64,000 bases of DNA from Catonia carolina. Taxonomy: Eukaryota > Arthropoda > Insecta > Hemiptera > Achilidae. Shown piece by piece: positions 12,260 through 24,300 of the stretch (its first letter is position 1; each line of letters begins with the position of its first letter). The stretch spans positions 434,385,545-434,449,544 of the forward strand of contig JAQMRL010000001.1 in NCBI GenBank assembly GCA_035578175.1, given 5' to 3'. Below the pieces are notes generated by a model, which worked only from the letters and a program-made list of their open reading frames with translations, was not told where the DNA came from and made no database searches. A program made the translations under genes and the position numbers.

Positions 12260-12381
12260 ATGGCGAAAGGAAGACAGAAAAGATCATTTGTTAGAGAAAA
12301 CTTGCTTACAATTCTTACAATAGTTGCAGTATTTGGTGGTACATTTTCTGGCCTCTTCTTAAGATCTTTAAAAGAAGATAA
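12260..12381 (+). CDS. EAAT: EAAT coding exon 1 (start codon, cytoplasmic N-terminus and TM1)
   Basis: Encodes residues 1-40 plus two bases of codon 41. A basic N-terminus (KGRQKRSF) leads into a hydrophobic TM1. The ATG has A at -3 and G at +4. The frame is open further upstream, but a plausible acceptor (AG at 12244-12245 after a T-rich stretch) and the adjoining antisense LINE argue that translation starts at 12260 and that the exon begins at 12246 with a short 5' UTR. The donor is GTATGT at 12382. A 5'-truncated LINE ends about 45 bp before the acceptor. Confidence 0.9.
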
Positions 12382-15300
12382 GTATGTAACATATAATTTT
12401 ATTATTTTTTTATCATAATGTACTGATACCTTAAGTAATAAACAAACAATACCGGTTGTCATTGTGTCTTAGGGAGTTGAGTCTACGCAGGTGAAAAATT
12501 GTTTAATCAACTGGTTATTGACGTAAAACCAAGGTCATCATTCCATTATGATTTTCATTAACATTAATGTTTTATGTTTTTATGTTAGTTGGAAATTTGG
12601 AAGCAATACTAATAGTAAATAAAACTACATCATTGCCACCATGTAGGCTGCAACACAGAGGTCCAAGGTTCTATTCCCGACTAGGGTCTGGAAATTTTCA
12701 CAAGTCAAAACCCACTGTTCTAGGTACATAACCCACTGTAGTCACTAATAACCGAGCAGTTGATGCAATTTTAAATTAACTAATTTTTTAAAAAAACATA
12801 ATTTTTTAAAACTATATTTTATTCTTATTTTTTACATTTTGAAAATTTGGGGATTATATTTACATAGTTTAGACTTCTCGCTTTTCCAAAATTCGTTCAT
12901 TCTTTCACTTGTTTATTTATTCTTTTCTTGTATCTATTTTCTTTTCCTTGCGTAGGGCCCCAATTTTAAACCACGTGAGATGACTTTAGACATTTCTTGA
13001 AGCTCTTTTTGCAGTCCATATTCTCAGCATTCGCTCACTGTAGGCTTTTCTCCTTTCTTCTGTCCACCCAGTGTTTTGTTTTAGCTCTTCATGGAAGCCT
13101 TTATAGTCTATAATTAGTTGTCTGAATTTGGTTTGATTCATTAAGTCTTTTCAGTTTATTCCAAATTCTTGATATCCTTTCTGACTTTTTTAAACCTCGT
13201 TTGAAGGGAGCTCCTCCTGTTTCGTAAAGAGTTTGGAGCAATCTGTGTCTGAGTCTGTATTTGTGTTCACTAGTGGAACAAAGGTTCACTGACTGGCCAA
13301 ACTTCTCTTACAGCATAGTTTGACACAGCAAAACAGATATCACTCTAATGTTAAAGATTTAGCAGGATGATAAAATCATTCTGATGAGATTGACATTGCT
13401 TTTTTCAATTCTGTCAAAGACCTCTGTGAAAATAATCTTCTCAGATTAACCTACCCAAAACCTGTATTCATTTCCATGACTCAGCTGCTAACTGCACTAC
13501 ACAGGCGGTCATTTTAGCAGAGCAAATACAGTAGTGTAAAAACTATTCCTTTTTTGCTGTAGTTTAAGTAATCAGCGAAAAGGCTAATTTGAACCTCTAG
13601 AGGCTTTACTAAGTAAAACAAGGACTGAGATGCCTTACTCCATTGCCTTACTAACTGAATGGAAAATTATGCTTATCAACATGCCAATCTTTACAAGAAT
13701 CATCTACTCTCTACCCAACAAATGACACCTTCACTTCATTCAGCATATGGTCTGGCTGTATAATGAAATTCATAATTCTTAGAGGAGATAACTCTGACTA
13801 GTGTCTTTTATGCTTCACCTCTTCTGTTTGTAAATGCTTCAGTCATATACTCGTAATTAGCTGACCATGTGATAAGAAACAATTTATTTTTTGTGACCCT
13901 GGAACTAGCAGATCGAGTTCAAATAATTCAACACTTCAACTGCCTGTTATAGGCAATTGCTTTTATAAAAACATTTATAAAAATGAGAACAAAAGAGTAA
14001 GATTTTATATTTGTTGTTTTTGTTTTTTTTTTTTATTTATTTATTTAATGTCGCATCAACTACAACGGTCATTAGCGGTGACGTTGGGGTGTAACTATTG
14101 TACAATGGAGGATGAAATGATTTCTTGTAACGTATGAAAATATGCCGTACCTGAGTGGGATTCGAACCCAGGACCGCATGATGAAAGGCGAGCATGTTAC
14201 CAACTGCACCAATGCGGCTGGCAAGATTTTATTACATGAGTATAATATTTATTTAGATAAAATATATATCTGTTACTCCTGTGAATACTTCTAGACATTA
14301 CTATAAAAAAACAAAAAAAATTTATAAAACAGTAAGCATAAATTCTTATTAAATAAACCAACTGCACTGATACAGCTTGTACTATTTAAAAAAATAATAG
14401 TATTTACTTATTTTTCCTCTACCTTAATGAACAATAAAATAGAATGTAACTTGCAAGTTTTTTTTCTGAAATTTTTAAATAAGATGTCAATATAGCATAA
14501 TAATGTAGTTAACTTTTTTAAACTAGTTTCAACTAGTTAGTTTTAATAGTTTTCAATATTTATTTCTTATTTCTTAAAACATTATGCAAAACTATTAAAT
14601 GATTATGCATGTCAAAGCAATAAACTATAAACTATATATCATTATCTTCTGAACATGAGTAACAACTACAAAAAAAATGTTGTATTTTTTTGTTTTCTTT
14701 ATTATTTGTACTACTTCATTGATTCCAAATGTTTTTTAATCATGATTTGCACAGTTAAGTTTAAAGCACACTGTAAAAAATTACAAATACATTAGATAAT
14801 AGATTAATTTTATGTTTACTAAATTAAGCTTGATTTTAAATAACTATAAATAATTCTTAAGCGTTTTAATTATTTTTCCTTTAATGTGGCTTCAATAGTT
14901 GTGATCTATCTGACCTACTTTTCCTGGTAAAATATCTGTTTTCTTTTTAAAAAATAGGCTGTAATTATAAATTACAGTAGGACTTCGATTATCCGTCAGT
15001 CACAGGACTGAAGCCCTGACGGATAACCGAAAAGACGGTTAATGGAGAAAGAGCGAAAAACATGTGTCAAAATGTTAATTTAATGTTGACTACTGTACTA
15101 CCAGACAGTACACTATAAAGGCATACAAGCTGCAAACATTACAATACAAAATACACTAGGTACAGTGCAGCATAACTATTGTTTAAAAAAGTCTGTTAAT
15201 TTCTTTTGTTTCAACACATTTTGGGCTTTTTTGGCTGCTATATCTCTTACTCTTCGAAGCAGCAACAGCTGAGTGGAATCTGCTTCAGTCTGCTGTTCAA

Positions 15301-18300
15301 ACCAATCAATACATTTAGAAAACATTGATTCTGCTTCAGCATGGGTGATTGTTTTAGTAGTAGCGTCTTCTACCTCATGGTCACTTTCGTGATTTTCTGC
15401 AGGATCATTAGGCTCCAAAACTCGATGAATGAGTTCATCATCAGAGACAAATTCAAAACCTGCATCCTGGTGGTCCATGTCCATCCTTTCTGCCCAAGTA
15501 CTGTATGTAGGTTTAACCACAGTGACGCGCTTACATATGCAGAATAGGTTCAACCGCACAGACAAACACGCATTTGGTGAATCTCGCAATAGTAGTGCTG
15601 CTGGCTGAATTTACAGGACCTTCACGGGCGCAAAGTCAGCTAAAAAGACTGACGGTTAAGCGAGAAAGACGAATAATCGAAGTCCTTCTGTATACTATAT
15701 GTAATAATTATAATTTGTAAATTTACGTTTATAATTTATGTAAATAAATTCTTATTTTTGTAAATTTATATTTCCACCTCAATACATTCATCCAAAACCC
15801 ACTTTTCAAAAATGTTTATTTTGTCTAATAAATAAAACGTCAGCAAATCAATATTTGCTTAATAGTATACTAGAACCTCCCATGCCCATAATAAAGGGCA
15901 TATCCGCCATTTTGGATGTGGAGAATTTCAGACATCAGTATGAGTCCAAATTTTACAAAAATGTAAAAATAACAGGATTTGATGCTAATAAAGACTTAAA
16001 AAATGCTGTAGTTAATGCGAGGTTTATTTACAATCAGTTTTATTATGGTCGCATAAACATTTTTAGTTGTTAGCTATCCCATTACATACAAAAACAAGTA
16101 GGGAGGCACTTAGCATAACAAAGGATTAGGATAATGTGCAAAAGGTTTACAACAACAAATTCCAGTAATTAAACAAATGTATTAGATTTTTTACATTACT
16201 TTTACGAATATTGTATTTTTTATATTAAAATTAACTTTGAATACCGGTATTTAAACATTTTATAAATATTAAGTTTTTTTGGCAAACTTTAGTGCATTAT
16301 TTCTTTAAAAAAATTTTTTCTTGTGTTTTTCGTACAATTATCTTCATCTTTTTTTGGTTGCAATGTTTATAAGCTCTTGAAAACAAGAATATCTACAGCA
16401 CAGGCCTCTTTATCCAGGGCATACTCAGAATCTGAATTGGAGGAGGGGACAACTCATTTTAGTCTGTGTGGTGAAGTGTGATAATACAGTTTGCAAAAAT
16501 TATAGAATTATTTATGTTTTCTTCTGGACTTCTCCCAACCCTTGCTGGGCACACCCTTGCTCAACCCACTGTAGAGAAAAATGTAAAACAATCTGGACAG
16601 GACGAAACCATGATTTTTAATTAAAACATTCAGAAAATTATTCAAAAACAGTATAACATGGTGGTTTTAATATTTTTTAGATCAATTTATTTCAATATAA
16701 TTCTTACTTCAAAAGCATTAATCATCCCTCATCAGCTGTTATGTGGTTATTGTCAACTTCTTTCAATTTGACCATCATTAAGTTTTCCTAATTTTTTGTA
16801 AACAGTTCTCAAAATTAAAAACACTAATATGTAAACCTAAAAGCAAAATTTTCCAATTGAGAATTTCAGATGTATTAATTTTGGCTGTTCCAGCCATGAG
16901 AAGTTGTTAAATATGTAATAAATTATTAAAAACATATTTTGTTTAATTAATTTTTTTTTGGGGGACTCCCAAACTCCCTTACACCCTGCCGTCTCCACCC
17001 ACTACTATGGCTGGTCACAAGGATGAGAGGTGGTTCAGTAGAACAGCAATAGAATATCGCCTCAGTTTACTCCACCATTATAGCTACATAACGTAGTCAT
17101 TCTTTCTTCACTAAAAAACAGTCAGCCGCCGAGCCCAACATACACCACATAGACACGAATAACATAAAAATACATAAAACAACATGAAGATCACGCAGTA
17201 TTTACAGCCTTCTTTCATAGTATCCTGTATAGTTTTTCTTTAATTTTACCATCTCTGTGAAACAGATCTACCTCTCCATTTATTTCATTTTCTGTAGCTA
17301 TACATCTATTGATTGGAGCTATTTTACTTCTTGTAGCTCAAGCAAACAGCCTGAAACTTCTTAAAGCTGTGCAAGGCACCCTCAGAAAAATCTTCGAGAT
17401 AATCTGGAACATCAACTCGTGAATGCAGAATGTTGTAAATGCATAAAACTTCCATCACTCTACGCCGCGTGCGCAGATTCTGAAACCCGTAGAATGAGAA
17501 GGCATCCTCATAGCCATCAAATTTTCTCCCAGATCTACATTCCAACTTATGAATTAGTCTTTTCTATACCCTCTCCAGTTCCTTTTCTTTAATATTTCTC
17601 TAATATTGAGTAATATACTTAAATTTATGTTATTATTTTTTACAGATGGAAAACGAGGGAAATTATGTACATCAACTTTCCAGGAGATTTATTCCTCAGA
17701 ATGTTGAAAGGACTTATTATTCCATTGTTAGTAGCATCAATTGTATCATCAGTTGGTTCACTTGATTTAAGTTTATCAAAGAAAATAGGTTATAGAGCAA
17801 TATTGTGGTATGTTTGTACAACAGGATTAGCTGTTACACTTGGTATAATTCTTGTTCTAACAGTACAACCAGGTAAAGGGAATGTAACAGCAGCAACGAC
17901 TAAGAAAGTTGCATCTCGACCAGTATTAACAATTGATACTATATTAGATTTAATTAGGTAAGATACAAATTTATCATCATTCAATCATTTAATTTATAAA
18001 TGTAATTAGACCTCCACGGCATTACAATTAGTCAGCTACAATAAAGTCACTAAAATGGAGAAATAAGTACGTGATTAAGTTACTCAGGCTGAACAAGTGA
18101 TTGGTAAACTGACAGCCGGCCTTGAACACACACGATAGGTATCTGTATTCAGTTTCAAGTCTGCAGTTTATGCAGAACAGTCTGCAAGTTGGGTAGTTTT
18201 CAAAAAAAAAATCTAACTTTTCCCAAAAATAAATGTTTTTTTTTTATCCGAGGCGGCGAGAAAAACTCATGTTCACTCCCTTACGATGGGGGAAGTAGTG

Positions 18301-21300
18301 TTGGACTCAATTTTTGAGGCAACCTCGTCCAGCCCAAGGAGGCCGCAACCGCCTTACCAACCAAAAACCCGCCGCCTGGCCACTTGATCTGACATCAGCA
18401 AACAACCCTCCACCTCCCTCGGAACTGTTTATATAATACTACAAGTGAAATGTCGGGTTTAAAAATTTACATGCTATCAGTGGGGCATAGAAGGAAACCA
18501 TAGCCTAATTCCCCTCTCGCTGTCACCGACCAACACTCACTCTCTCACTTTCATTCATCTCTTTCTAATAAATAATGTTAGAAGTCCAAAAGTGATTTGT
18601 TTTGTTATGTTTGATATATTGTAACACCTAAGTTTAGATTCATTTGAAATCTGAGTATAATAAATAACAGACTTTCTTTGAACTTACAACAATATTATTT
18701 ATTGACACAATTATCAATCATTCAACTTAGACTACTAACAAACACAATTAATTACAAGACTTAAGCTTAAATTAAACTTGACTATAATTAAGAAACTGTC
18801 ACTTAACAATCAAAACAAATGATTTACCTGTCCACCACCACTTGATATAACTCGTGTCCACACACACACACTATTAACATAATTCAGAACCGGTCCCATA
18901 ATGACACTGTTTCAAAGAGCCTGACAGCACTTTCCATTCGCACTTCAATTACTGACTAACTCACTACAAAGGTGCTAACTCATTTTATACCTGCAGTCTG
19001 TTAGTTAATCAAAACTGTCTAACATTTTCTCCATTTTACTGGAACATTGTAGAAGAAATATAAAATATAAGTTTCTATTAGTTTCAATTTCCGGGAATTC
19101 CTGTTCAAAACATTTCATTCATCACAATCATTGTCCTTGTTCAAAACACTCCACTATTTACTGCCCGTTCCCAAGCTTTGTGCAGCTGAGAGGTGTGCAT
19201 TACGTCACTACTACTGTGAGAGATTATTAGTAGTAGTAACGTTTTACTTGTACTATGTTTGTAGTACTCAGGGGTACTACTATCCAAACTACATATATTC
19301 GGTGTCGCCGTCTACAGCAAATAGTCAAAACAACACCCACGTAAGTCATCGCACTAGGCAGCCTACTGCCTAGCGAAGAGTAATGAGATGATTAGTACAG
19401 TTTTATGACATAGCAGTAGTACTTCGTCTGTCCCCTTCACCCCACAGCTGCACAAAGCTTAGATTCATACAGTATAATACACAATTTCTCACATTAAAAA
19501 AAATATTGCCTCAATCATTTTTTAAATATCACAGTAAAATATTATTTATTAAAAACTATGTTTATTAGTGGTATTAAAAAATTGTATAGCGCTATTGTTG
19601 CGAAAAATTTCACATATTATTGTCAGCTTGAAGGTTGATGAAGTTAGTTACAGTAATGACAGATTGTATTTTGTTTATGCTTGTGTGAGTGAGATTTGTA
19701 CAATTAACTCACCTATTATCAGCCTATTAAAACGACAGTATATATATCTATAAGTATAACATCTCACTGATGTATGATGGTTCTGTTTTGATTTTCAGTT
19801 CATTATATAGTTTACTTTATCTATTTATCATGTGACTTAACCTCACATTACTTTGACATCTGTATAAATGGCTGGACAAGGGGGAGGTGGAGCTGTTAGT
19901 AATGTAAAACAAAGAAATTCACAATGATATGATGCATTTTAGTCTCACAAAGAGTATTCAAAGAGAAAATTAAATTAGTTACAGTGCATAACATAAAATA
20001 AAACAAAGAAAACTGATTAATTTTATAATATTCCATTAATATTTTATGTTTAATTAATCTGTTTTGTTTAAAACTGTCCTACTCAAGTATAACTGGAACA
20101 GAGTATTTTCATATCCATTACAGGAATGTAAACTTGTTGTTGTTATTTAGGTCATCAGTCGAAAGGCTGGTTTGAACCTCTAGATGCTTTACTAGTAAAG
20201 CAAAGAGTGAGGCAGTTAACCATGCCTTCCTCACTTAGTGGTAAAGTATGTTCATCAGCATTCCAGGCTATCTGAAAAGCAACTACTTTCCACACCCTGT
20301 AAATGACATCTTTAGTTCATTCACCACAGGGTCTGGTTGTATATTTAAATTCATTACTCGCAGAGGAAATAACTCTGACTAGTGTATTTTATACCTCTAC
20401 CTCTTTTATTCTTAAATGGTTCAGTCATAGAATTGGCTGACCATGTGATACATTACGTTACATTACATTACAACTAGGGCGTTCAGGCTTCTGCAGCCCC
20501 TCCTCACCGCGACCTAAAAGATCTTTTGTGATTGCCCCTATTCCTTATTTATGCAAGACCCACACTTTAGGTAAAGCGCGGGGTCTGCCTAGGATCTAGT
20601 GCACTTACCTGAGAAGGTGTTTACACATCCTTACCCATCAGCGCTCTTCTTTTGCAGCCAACCACTTAACAACTGCATAAAAATATAAATGTGCGACCCC
20701 CTGAGGCGCCTCTCAATACGCCTCTCCGCACAGCCCTTAATGGCCAATAATTCAACTAGGAAGATGGTTATGTTACACCCAAGGGCCAGGGAAATCTTTC
20801 CCCCGGCCCCCCAGGCCCCCAATCCCGCTCTTCCGCTCATCACTGAGCCGTCGGTATACCAGACGGTAACCCCTTCCGGTATCACTGGCTGTCCCTCCGC
20901 CCACTCCTGACGATCAAAACTTTACACCCTCAGTGTGTCAGAGAAGTTGTATGCTCTGTGCATACGGTCCCGAGGACCACCTACCACACCCATCCCCTCA
21001 ATCACTTTGAAGATCTCGGTGTGGCCCATCTCCCCTGATGGGACCCCAATCTTGCCCTCCAGCCTCAAGGCAGTTCTCATCGCCTCCTTCTTCACTTGAA
21101 TATGAATAGGAGGCAAATCAAACATCGCCTCCATAGCAGCCGTTGGACTAGTGCACACTGCACCAGATCTGCGCCGTCCTCAGATCTGTTCTTGGCCACC
21201 GTACAAAAGCTACGTACGTGACCATTGGCAAAATGATGCTCACAACAGCCCATTTTACCATACGAGGCCTAAGCCCCCAAGTCCTCCCAAACAGACTCAT

Positions 21301-24300
21301 ACTTATCCATAAGGCCTTTGTAGCCCTCTCAACAGTCCTGGACATGTGGCCTTTCCAATTTAGGCCACTATCCAGGACAACCCCCAGATACTTTACCTCA
21401 GGGGAGCAGTTTAAATCCACTCCTTCCAGAGTCAAAGCATCCAGAGCAATCTTCCTTTACCTAGTAAAAGGAACAACAACCACTTTTTCCGCTCCCGGAT
21501 AGTTGTCGTATCAGCTAGGGTAATAATCAGTCCGCCCCTGCATAGCCCCGCGTACAGGGGTAAGGCAAAATTACTGTAGGAGTGTGCCAAGTATCCTACA
21601 GGCACCGTTATAGTCACTGATTAAATGCCCCAGTGCCATTCACCCTTCGGCACGGTACGCCTGACACCACTGGGTTGGGCAAAAGCTACAGTAGGAGAAG
21701 TTGCCTCTAGCACGGATAGAAAAAGTGCTAGATGCCAGGGACAAGGATCGGGATAGACAGACAGAAGCCCAGCATCTCAGCTCACCTCGGCGGGACCAAA
21801 GCATGGCTGAAAAGTAACCATAGAATGCCAAGGAGTTTCCAGAGGCACGGGCACGAAAAACTGCTACAGAAAGTAAGGGAGCAGGTGTGCTCTCTTGGAC
21901 GTGATGCTACGGCACATGCAAGCCAGCCGAACACTGACTTACTTCGCCTCCTGACCATGTGATAAGAAACAGAACTATTTTTTGTACCCATGGATCTAGC
22001 AGATCGAGTGCAAATAATTATTTAACACTCCACATCCCTGCTATGGGCAGTGGAATGTAAAAATACCACTATATATATATATATTTTATTCCCACCTTGG
22101 AAGTACAAGACCCTGATATGGTGCTTAGACTAGTGTACTCGTTGATCCTGAGAACTTTGCTACTGGTAGCTTAGCAACTGGCAACTGGCAAGGCCTCCCA
22201 AGCTGAATAGATTGAAGATAAAGATTAGACTAGATTTACTCCACAGAAACGGCTGTTCTCTCATTAAATGCAGCTTCATTTCAACAGGCGGAAGATATCA
22301 GAATCAGTGCCTTATTTTCCAAGTATAATCAACATAGCAGTCTTTTTTTCTTAAGTATAGATAATTTATAAGGGGGTATGAGCTGTCAAAAAAGGAAAGC
22401 AAAACAAGTTAGAGTCAAATATGGTGAAAGGGACCTGCCTGTGGAAAGATAACCTCATGATAATAACTAGTATTAGAGCTGTTTTGCTATTGTAGAAAAT
22501 TATTTTGTTTAACAAAAATATACCACATTGTAAAAATATGTAATTTTTAACTGACCTGTTACAACTGCTAGATCACTTGGTTTTTACTGTTTTTCTATAA
22601 TCCTAATTTCTACTGACATGTTTTAGTGGATCCATCATCATCAGAATACATAAAATTGAAACTAAACTTTGTAAAAATTTTTATTGAAATTTGCAGATGT
22701 TGTATCTTCAGTCATTCGTATGAAACTTTTATACAAATGACTGAAGACATAACATCTTTAAATTTTAATAAAACGTTTACTTTCAATTTTTTGTACTCTG
22801 ATGATGGTGGATCCACTGAAACAAGACAGTAAAAAGTAGGATTATACTGTCAAAAAAGATAAAAAACAAGTGATATAACAGCTGTAACAGATCAGCGAAA
22901 AATTTAATATGAGTACAATAGGATTGAATACAGGGTGGATTATAAAGATGTATTTAAAAATATTATAATTTTATTAAAATGACTTTGTTTTTTACATTAT
23001 AGGAATATGTTTCCTGACAATATAGCCAAAGCAGCTATTTCACAGGTAACTAATAGACTACTAATTAATAATTAATTATAAATTTCAGTAAATAGCCAAT
23101 TCAATTTCAATTTTGTGTACTCTGATGATGGTGGATCCACTGAAACAAGTCAATAAAAAGTAGGATTTTACTGTCAAAAAGATCAAAAACAAGTGATATA
23201 ACAGCTGTAACGGATCAGCAAAACATTTAATATGTGTACAATAGGTAACTTGTCTGGAATAATTTGTAGATTAATCAGTTTCAACATTGTGATTACCTAC
23301 ATTATAAACCACTACAAGAAGGCTGTACTATACAATCATCTCATGATTTTTGATATTACAATAACTTATTTTAAATCTGTTAAGTATCTCTAACAGGTTT
23401 ATAGATAAATGAATATGTGGTGGTAAACTTTGAAGAGGATTTGTTCCAACTGCCTTAGACACTTGCACAATGGAATTACCTATTAAGAAATTTGTACATA
23501 TATGGTGATTTAAAGTTTATGTGTTATAGTTTATTGTTCATGATTGTAATTTTCTTACTATGGTAGAGGTTAACAGGTTGACTCCTAAAGCAATTTTTGC
23601 AGTTTTGCTTAAAAACCCCATACCTATTTTGTGGTTGTTTTGCTTTTTTTAATTAATTATCTTTCAAATCTAGAGTAGTGTAAGGCTTACTTTTTAATTT
23701 CTCTTGCCTATATGAATATATAGGAAGGAAAGTATTGTTTTCATGTCGATTTTTCGAAATCGAGTTTTCACCGGATCTATACGTTTTCAGACCCCCTGAA
23801 TCCAAAAAACATGTTTTTAGCGATTGGTCTGTGTGTCTGTGTGTGTGTCTGTGTATCTGTGTGTGTGTGTGTGAACAGAATATCTCAAGAACGGAACATC
23901 GTACGAACTTGAAACTTGAAACTTAAGTTACATACCACTACCGGACGCGACACGAACATTTTCATCAAAATCGGTCAACCGGAAGTAGTAGTTTATTCGT
24001 ATAATTTTTCAGTTTTTTGCGATTTTCTCAAAAACTGGTCCTACGATTTTTTTTAAAATCGCCTATTTTACTCAATTTTTTATTCTCTACAAGATAGGGT
24101 AGGCGCCATGTCTGCTGAAATTCTCGGTGAGGCTCTTTTCACGTAAAAACGTTGTTTTTTTAAGATTACGGCTTTAATATAAATTTTAGCGCAAAAACTT
24201 ATATAATAAAAGTTGTAGAGAATTTAAAAACCTACAACTTCTGTTTCAAACATTTTTTGTATAACGCTTAGTTTAGCGGTAATTTGCGATTTTCTGTTTT

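Noticed and set aside
15855..16073. 72-codon ORF in EAAT intron 1
   Set aside because: No motif recognised and AT-rich codon use like the surrounding intron.
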